Shown here in pieces: positions 39,478-44,834 of a DNA stretch of 44,834 bases. Source of the stretch: an uncultured Bacilli bacterium (GTDB taxonomy: Bacteria; Bacillota_I; Bacilli_A; RF39; UBA660); the NCBI GenBank assembly GCA_910579455.1, contig CAJTUT010000008.1:1-44834 (forward strand), written 5' to 3'. Both the position numbers and the translations under genes were made by a program. The notes beneath the pieces were generated by a model. That model was not told where the DNA came from, made no database searches, and saw nothing but the letters and a program-made list of their open reading frames with translations. Each line of letters starts with the position of its first letter. The first letter of the stretch is position 1.

Positions 39478-40917
39478 ATGAAAATAAGTGTAAATAGGGA
39501 AATATTGAAAAAAATGCTCCTGGTGGCTGGTGTATCCTTGATGTTATCTGGTTGTGGTAGTGATAATACTCCTGATTATATTCCATTTGCTGAAGTGCAA
39601 AATAATGAAGATGATATAGCAGATCCTAGTTACGAGGACGATTATACTAATGATGATGAAAAGAATTTTCTAGAAGATGATCCTGATTTTGATGATAGTG
39701 ACAAGGAAGATTCAAGAAATTATGAAATGCAGGAAGTCTTAGTTTCTAGTTCTGCAGAATTGGATGATTATTTTTCAGATACTGTGGATTTTTCTGATGT
39801 TAAAGATGTTATTCATAAAAATATAAATTTAAATCAACAAGAAAAGCAATATTTTTTAGAGTTGGTTCAGCGATTGGAGGAAAAAGCACCTACTGTTGAT
39901 TTAAGATGTCTTTATGAAAATTTTAAATTATTAAGTGTTGAACAGAAAGAAATATCAACTGCTTCAGGAACTTTATCACAATTTAATGCAAAAGAGCATA
40001 AAATCAGTATATTTAACGATGAAAGATTTAATTATAATCATGAGGGTTTACATATGATAAATCATTTATATTTACCCCAAGAAGATCAAGATATTGTATT
40101 AGAAAGAAATTTTTCACTTGATCAACATGAATCTGTTTCCTTTTTAGTTGAAGCGTTTACAGCATGGTTTAATGATTATCTATTTGGTGATGAACAAGGA
40201 TATTCTATTCTGCGTTCAGATATTAATATCATAAAATATATTTTGGATTTAACTGATGATGAATTGATTCAAATATTTACTAGCAAAAACTATACTTCTA
40301 TTACAGAACTTTTGGGTCAGTACTTAAAGGAAAAGGAAATTATAACATGGATGGATATTAGTCAGAAAGAGAAGGATTCTTCCATTAACTTTTCACAAGT
40401 TAAGGAGAAATATAGTTTATTATTCAAGGCGTGTATTGCATCTAGGGGAGGGACTATTGGATCTGATGAACTATATCAAATTATAACCCTTTTATCTAAT
40501 AGTTATAACAAATATTCTGGGAAGTTAAAAGAAAAGATTTCGGTTATGCATAACGAGTTTATGAAAGAATTAACGGAAAGACTGGATTATACAAATAATG
40601 ATATGTTAATATTGGGCACAAATGAAATTCCGATAGAGTATTGTGATATTGATCAGATGTATTTTATTAAACAAGAAAAGGGAACCATATTGTTAGCCGA
40701 GAAATATTTAGATGCACAGGCAAATGAAAGATATTATGCTTCATTTCCTTATACTGAAAAAGAAAATGATACAATTATTTCAATTAATGAATTACTTTAT
40801 TATGAAGATAAGTATCGAGATTGTTATACTGTATCTGAATTAGCCACTATTTACTCTAAATATAGCAGTGAGTATGAGATAGAAGGTCAACCTAAGTCTT
40901 ATCAAAAAACACCTTAA
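39478..40917 (+). CDS. lipoprotein with HExxH motif, putative zinc metallopeptidase
   Basis: A 479-aa predicted lipoprotein: signal peptide with lipobox LSGC (C26), then a strongly acidic low-complexity linker (about 40-90) and a folded region. The sequence NHEGLHMINH contains HEGLH (188-192), and E225 in VSFLVEAFTAW, 33 residues on, is a possible third ligand, as in gluzincin-type zinc peptidases. I recognise no named family. It probably sits on the outer face of the membrane. It is followed by rluD after 20 bases and has its own promoter. Peptidase function is inferred from the motif. Confidence 0.7.
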   Translation: MKISVNREILKKMLLVAGVSLMLSGCGSDNTPDYIPFAEVQNNEDDIADPSYEDDYTNDDEKNFLEDDPDFDDSDKEDSRNYEMQEVLVSSSAELDDYFSDTVDFSDVKDVIHKNINLNQQEKQYFLELVQRLEEKAPTVDLRCLYENFKLLSVEQKEISTASGTLSQFNAKEHKISIFNDERFNYNHEGLHMINHLYLPQEDQDIVLERNFSLDQHESVSFLVEAFTAWFNDYLFGDEQGYSILRSDINIIKYILDLTDDELIQIFTSKNYTSITELLGQYLKEKEIITWMDISQKEKDSSINFSQVKEKYSLLFKACIASRGGTIGSDELYQIITLLSNSYNKYSGKLKEKISVMHNEFMKELTERLDYTNNDMLILGTNEIPIEYCDIDQMYFIKQEKGTILLAEKYLDAQANERYYASFPYTEKENDTIISINELLYYEDKYRDCYTVSELATIYSKYSSEYEIEGQPKSYQKTP

Positions 40918-40937
40918 TAAAGTGAGAGGAGATTCTT

Positions 40938-41819
40938 ATGATAAATATAGAACAAGAAAAGATAAGAATAGATAAATATTTAACAGAAAAATTAGAATTA
41001 TCTCGTAGTAAGATTCAAAGAATGATTGAAGAGGGGAAAATTCTAATTAATGGAAAAAGAATCTCTCCAAACTATAAAACAAAATTAGGCGATAAAGTAG
41101 AAATTTATAATGAGTCAAATTCTGATAGTCTTATAGAAAAGGAAAATATTCCATTGGATATAGTATATGAAGATGATGATTTATTACTTATTAATAAGGA
41201 AAGTGGGATGGTTGTTCATCCAGCTCCAGGGCATTATAAGGGTACATTGGTAAATGCCCTTTTATATCGTTTTCAACTAGATTATACGGATGACATACGA
41301 CCAGGAATCGTTCATAGACTAGATAAAGACACTAGTGGTGTGATGATGGTTGCTAAAAATGAAGAGATGCATGATACTTTGGCTAGTATGATTCAGGATA
41401 AAAAAGTAAAGAGAAGTTACGTTGCTTTAGTAGAAGGAATTATTCCACATGAAACTGGAACAATTGATGCTCCTATTGGTAGAGATTCTAATAATAGGCA
41501 GAAAATGGCGGTTACAGAAGTAAATGGGAAAGATTCTATTACCCATTTTAGAGTATTAGAAAGATTTAAAAATCACACATTTATAGAATGTATATTAGAT
41601 ACAGGGAGAACTCATCAAATCAGAGTACATCTTTCGTATATTAAACATCCAGTTGTAAATGATCCTATTTATAATAAAAAAAGAGCAACTTCATTTGGAC
41701 AAATGCTACATTCTAAAAGTATTGAGTTTATTCACCCAAAAACGGGGGAAAGCATTCATTATGAAGTAGAACCACCTAGAGAATTTTTAGAAAAGTTAGA
41801 GGAATTTAGAAATGAGTAA
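40938..41819 (+). CDS. rluD: RluA/RluD-family 23S rRNA pseudouridine synthase
   Basis: A 293-aa enzyme with an N-terminal S4 RNA-binding domain (RIDKYLTEKLELSRSKIQRMIEEGKILING) and a pseudouridine synthase domain. HRLDKDTSG (126-134) contains the catalytic D129, and GRTHQIRVH and HPVVNDPIY complete the family signature. It corresponds to the YlyB/RluD position next to lspA in Bacilli. GAGAGGAG lies about six bases before the ATG. It overlaps the following transporter by 8 nt. Confidence 0.93.
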   Translation: MINIEQEKIRIDKYLTEKLELSRSKIQRMIEEGKILINGKRISPNYKTKLGDKVEIYNESNSDSLIEKENIPLDIVYEDDDLLLINKESGMVVHPAPGHYKGTLVNALLYRFQLDYTDDIRPGIVHRLDKDTSGVMMVAKNEEMHDTLASMIQDKKVKRSYVALVEGIIPHETGTIDAPIGRDSNNRQKMAVTEVNGKDSITHFRVLERFKNHTFIECILDTGRTHQIRVHLSYIKHPVVNDPIYNKKRATSFGQMLHSKSIEFIHPKTGESIHYEVEPPREFLEKLEEFRNE

Positions 41820-42693
41820 TCAAAATGAGAGATTTCATTCTACTAAAATCGCTAGTATGTTAGGGATTTTTGGAAATTTATTCTTATTAATCATAAAAGG
41901 GATTGTCGGGTTTTTAACTTCTAGTCAGGCAATGATTGCAGATAGCTTTAATAGTTTTTTAGATATTTTTTCATCTATCATGACTTATATTGGAAATAAA
42001 ATCGCATCTAAACCAAGAGATGATTGTCATAATTTAGGACATGGAAAAGCAGAATATATTTTTTCTATGTTAATTAGTATTTCTATGGCATATTTATCCG
42101 TGAAAGTGTTTTCAAGTTCTTTTATGAGCCTATTTTATAAAAGTACATATCATTTTTCTATTTGGTTGATTATAGTTTGTATCATTACCATTTCTGTAAA
42201 GCTTTGTCTCTATCTTTATACTAGAAAGTTATCAAAGAAATACCATAACTTATTAATTGAAGCAAACTCTAAAGATCATAGAAATGACTGTGTAGTAACT
42301 TTTTTAACTTTAATATCAGCTATTCTTAGTATAAAAGGATTTTATTTGTTTGATAGTCTAGTAGGAATGATAATTTCCATTTGGATTTTTATCACTGCTA
42401 TAAAAATTTTTATAGAGAGTTATGATGTATTAATGGATAAATCGATTGATGAGGCCACAAAAGAAAAAGTCTACAAGTTAATTAGAAAACATAAAGAAAT
42501 CAAAAAAATTAATCACTTTAATTCTACACCAGTCGGGTATCGTTATCAAATATCTTTTACGATTTATGTAGACGGTAATTTATCTACTTTTGAAAGTCAT
42601 GCGATTGCTGATAGGTTAGAAGATGAAATAGAAGCAAAAATTCCAGAGATTTATTTAACTATTATTCATGTGAATCCTATGGAAATTAAGTGA
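41812..42693 (+). CDS. cation diffusion facilitator transporter
   Basis: A 293-aa CDF-family metal efflux protein, with six membrane helices and a C-terminal cytoplasmic dimerisation domain. Metal-site signatures are IADSFNSFLD (D44, N47, D51) and HNLGHGKAEY (H73, H77). A second DHRND motif lies near residue 157, and the C-terminal part ends ITIIHVNP as in FieF/MntE-like members. Zn, Fe or Mn selectivity cannot be read. The start overlaps rluD (ATGAGTAA), and it ends in TGA, showing that TGA is a stop here. Confidence 0.93.
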   Translation: MSNQNERFHSTKIASMLGIFGNLFLLIIKGIVGFLTSSQAMIADSFNSFLDIFSSIMTYIGNKIASKPRDDCHNLGHGKAEYIFSMLISISMAYLSVKVFSSSFMSLFYKSTYHFSIWLIIVCIITISVKLCLYLYTRKLSKKYHNLLIEANSKDHRNDCVVTFLTLISAILSIKGFYLFDSLVGMIISIWIFITAIKIFIESYDVLMDKSIDEATKEKVYKLIRKHKEIKKINHFNSTPVGYRYQISFTIYVDGNLSTFESHAIADRLEDEIEAKIPEIYLTIIHVNPMEIK

Positions 42694-42788
42694 AATTAGG
42701 TTCAGAATATCAATTTTATTAGAGTTGTTGAATGTAGAAAAAAGTGATTATTACAATTGGTGTAATTAAATTTGTGAGGAGTAATGAT

Positions 42789-43691
42789 ATGAATATTAGT
42801 CTTGATTTATATAAGGTATTTTATTGTGTTGCTAAAAATAAGAGCATTACGGGAGCATCAAATGAGCTTATGATTTCACAACCTGCAGTTAGTAAGTCAG
42901 TAAAGACACTTGAAAGGCAGATGAATTCGAAGTTATTCGAAAGGACAAATCATGGAATTAAATTAACAGAAATGGGAGAACTTATTTATGGCAGGGTAGA
43001 AAATGCTATATCGTTAATTGATTCAGTAGAAAAAGATGTGGAATCAGTCTTAAATATGGAACTAGGGACTTTAAGAATTGGGGCTTCTAAAGTAATAATT
43101 GATGAATTTTTAATGCCATATATTGTAAAGTTTAAGGATAAATATCCAAAAATAGAAGTAAAAATATTTACTGAAAATACAAATATATTAGAAGCATATG
43201 AGTTAGGATTAGTAGATATTATATTTACCAATATGCCTGCAGAAATTCCGACTAAGTGCAAATTTGTGAAATTAATCACGCTTCATAACTGTTTTGCAGC
43301 AAATGAAAATTATAAGCAATATCAAGGTAAAAAATTAAAAGCAATTGATTTAGAAAGAGTTCCATTACTTTTATTAAATAGAGGAACTATTAATAGAGAT
43401 AGAATCGAAGAATACGGTAGTAATAAGGGTATTAGAATCAATCCAAAAATGGAATTTGGAAGTAACTCCGTAGTAAAGGAGTTTACTTTAAATGGTTTTG
43501 GTATTGGAATGCTTGATGAAGAGCATATCAAAAAAGAGCTAGAAGATGGAAAATTATTTAAACTTGAGCTTGATATTCCACTAAAGGAAAAGTATTTAGG
43601 AATGTGTTACAATCAAAAGAGTTCTAATTTAGCTTTGAAAGAGTTTATTAAGATCATTGATTATGAGTTAAAATTAATTAATACTGATTAG
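42789..43691 (+). CDS. LysR-family transcriptional regulator
   Basis: A 300-aa LysR-type regulator with an N-terminal winged helix (LDLYKVFYCVAKNKSITGASNELMISQPAVSKSVKTLE) and a periplasmic-binding-like effector domain. The ATG at 42789, seven bases after GAGGAG, gives the standard family length, while the frame opening at 42744 would add an unlikely extension. It lies 95 bases after the CDF gene, with no divergent partner upstream, so the target cannot be deduced. The fold of the effector domain resembles the CysB/YtlI subgroup only loosely. Confidence 0.92.
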   Translation: MNISLDLYKVFYCVAKNKSITGASNELMISQPAVSKSVKTLERQMNSKLFERTNHGIKLTEMGELIYGRVENAISLIDSVEKDVESVLNMELGTLRIGASKVIIDEFLMPYIVKFKDKYPKIEVKIFTENTNILEAYELGLVDIIFTNMPAEIPTKCKFVKLITLHNCFAANENYKQYQGKKLKAIDLERVPLLLLNRGTINRDRIEEYGSNKGIRINPKMEFGSNSVVKEFTLNGFGIGMLDEEHIKKELEDGKLFKLELDIPLKEKYLGMCYNQKSSNLALKEFIKIIDYELKLINTD

Positions 43692-43737
43692 AAATATATA
43701 AACAATTCCTAATATTTAAGCTGGGTGATAAATATAA

Positions 43738-43758
43738 GATATAACTAGAAGTTATATC
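43738..43758. repeat. 8-bp inverted repeat upstream of the unknown gene
   Basis: GATATAAC/GTTATATC with loop TAGAA, in the 145-bp gap between the LysR gene and the next gene. It is a possible operator; its distance from the GTG start is about 80 nt. Confidence 0.4.
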
Positions 43759-43836
43759 AATATGAGAAGTAAGTATTTTACTAGGAGACAAATAGGAGTT
43801 AAAATATAGATATATTTTTATGAAAGGGGAATTTTA

Positions 43837-44487
43837 GTGAAGAATATTAACAATGAGTCATTAAAACTATTAAAATTATTGTCTGATATAGTTCAAAATG
43901 GAAGTAATGAAGATATTTTAAACTTAGATGGTTTAATTCAGTCCATTCATTCTAAAGCGTGTGTAATTAGAAATAATATAGAATATGCAAAAGAAATAGA
44001 AGCGGAAAAAAGAATGCCTGATAAAGATTTGATTGTGAAATATCCTATATCTCAAAATGTAACTGATACTATAGCTGATTATTATACTACTGTATTAAAA
44101 AGAACATTTCCAGATGAATTAACAACTGAACTAGAAATAGAATTAGTTAGAGAGTATCTACAAGACCATCTCCAGTCAAATAGAGGACAAAAGGAAATTT
44201 TTAATGGAGGTTGTCATACAGAAACAATAGGTAATGCTATAAAAAAGACAGTAAATCATGCACATTTCTATGAATCAATAAAAGAAGAAAATGAAATTGA
44301 TAAACAAAAATTAAAAATTCTATCTAATTTAAATACCAAACTACAATCGACTGAAAGCATAATGGAAGGCAGTAGTATTGATGCTGATTTTGAAGGAATA
44401 TCTATTAGTGAGAATAATCATCAAATTATCGGTATGACATTAGATGGACGAGATAAACTATATAATAGCGGAAAAAGGAAAAAATAA
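43837..44487 (+). CDS. unknown 216-aa protein
   Basis: Not recognised. The start is GTG at 43837, six bases after AAAGGGGA. The protein is helical and acidic, with SKACVIRNNIEYAKEIEAEKR near the N-terminus, then TIADYYTTVLKRTFPDELTTE and HTETIGNAIKKTVNHAHFYESI in the middle, and a low-conservation tail ending in LDGRDKLYNSGKRKK. There is no membrane segment. It is followed by a frameshifted small gene and an IS-like end, so this last kilobase looks like the edge of another accessory region. Confidence 0.6.
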   Translation: MKNINNESLKLLKLLSDIVQNGSNEDILNLDGLIQSIHSKACVIRNNIEYAKEIEAEKRMPDKDLIVKYPISQNVTDTIADYYTTVLKRTFPDELTTELEIELVREYLQDHLQSNRGQKEIFNGGCHTETIGNAIKKTVNHAHFYESIKEENEIDKQKLKILSNLNTKLQSTESIMEGSSIDADFEGISISENNHQIIGMTLDGRDKLYNSGKRKK

Positions 44488-44500
44488 AAATAGGGGGATT

Positions 44501-44763
44501 ATGATAGAATATTTGAGTCGTTTTTAGAAAGCGTTCAAAAAAGAGGAACCTATGCAACGCCAGGAGAGATAAGAGAAGCTACTCAAGACATGTTAAAAAT
44601 TATAAAAGAAAATAAAGATGCCACACCTGAAGAAATGATAGATTTGGCAATTAAAGATATAAGGGATGAAATCTTAAATATCAAGGAAAACTATCCAATA
44701 CCAGGGTATACACTAGGGATTCATGTTGGCAATATCAATGTCAAATTATTTGGTGGGTGTTAA
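44501..44763 (+). pseudogene. small gene with a one-base loss right after the start codon
   Basis: AGGGGGATT precedes an ATG at 44501 that stops after eight codons. The neighbouring frame is open from there to 44763 and reads RIFESFLESVQKRGTYATPGEI, then EEMIDLAIKDIRDEILNI and IPGYTLGIHVGNINVKLFGGC. The length is 263 nt, one short of 88 codons, so restoring one base after ATG gives MDRIFESFLE and an 87-aa protein. The family is unknown. It is probably the operon partner of the preceding gene. Confidence 0.55.
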
Positions 44764-44772
44764 TTTAAGTTT

Positions 44773-44834
44773 GAAGTGCAACATTTCATAATTGAAAAAG
44801 ACATATGAATAATCTATAATATCTTTTCGCTACA
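44773..44834 (+). mobile_element. possible IS30-like insertion sequence end, cut by window edge
   Basis: GAAGTGCAACA at 44773 is followed about 40 nt on by ATGAATAATCTATAATATC, matching in order the AAGTGCAACA and ATGAATAGTCTATAA found on the minus strand at 1-63. No coding sequence is reached before the edge. Confidence 0.3.

Overview
The window reads as chromosomal DNA of a low-GC Bacillota, plausibly a gut member of the Bacilli, Erysipelotrichia or Mollicutes-related lineages. The grounds are very AT-rich DNA, strong AGGAGG ribosome sites, a tRNA gene with encoded CCA, and a Bacillota-style core block (typA, rpmB, dnaE, lspA, rluD). TGA is used as a stop in core genes (for example the CDF transporter), so the code is standard and not the mycoplasma code. 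A species cannot be named from the sequence alone.

Positions 1-30250 are a tandem stack of at least five small integrative mobilizable elements of the Tn4451/TnpX type, piled onto the 3' end of one tRNA-Gly(TCC) gene (30251-30324, minus strand). Every junction carries the hexamer TGGAGC, the complement of the tRNA 3' end GCTCCA, at 545, 6082, 13956, 23640 and 30251. From the tRNA outward I call the elements A (23640-30256), B (13956-23645), C (6082-13961), D (545-6087) and E (left of 550, only its end visible). Each full element has the same plan, read leftward from the tRNA: a hairpin terminator just after the att core, a second hairpin, a 90-94 aa protein of unknown function, a large serine recombinase, small Tn4451-type genes (tnpV and partner) or mobilization genes, then a cargo operon on the opposite strand running back toward the recombinase. 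A and D are sister elements with the same recombinase type and the same ends but different cargo. E and C share a second end type, and B is a third.

Cargo differs in each element and looks like phage defence plus small-molecule enzymes. D has a TIR-like protein, an NTF2-like protein, a broken SDR and a Rid protein. C has a KAP NTPase, a deaminase, a QueD-like protein lacking its catalytic cysteine and an RBBP9-like hydrolase, with a Nudix hydrolase and an unknown gene on the other strand. B has a DUF1016 nuclease, an HTH protein and a 1233-aa single-chain restriction-modification enzyme. A has a double zinc-ribbon protein, a putative membrane-tailed effector, an SDR, a P-loop kinase-like protein and a peptidase E-like protein. 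In all four elements the cargo promoter has TCAAT-N5-TAT exactly 35 nt upstream of a TATAAT box, and in A, B and D the cargo ends in a related GACAATGC hairpin. The cargo therefore seems to sit in a fixed promoter-terminator socket. B carries a MOBP-type relaxase, C a MobV relaxase, A only MobC; A, B and D share oriT-like hairpins, so A and D could be mobilized in trans.

Positions 30325-43691 are ordinary core chromosome: a DedA membrane protein, a membrane-anchored NagZ-like glycosidase, TypA/BipA, a one-pass membrane protein, ribosomal protein L28, DnaE, LspA, a lipoprotein with an HExxH motif, RluD, a cation diffusion facilitator and a LysR regulator. The last kilobase holds an unrecognised gene, a frameshifted small gene and what may be the end of an insertion sequence. 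A similar IS-like end lies at the left edge.
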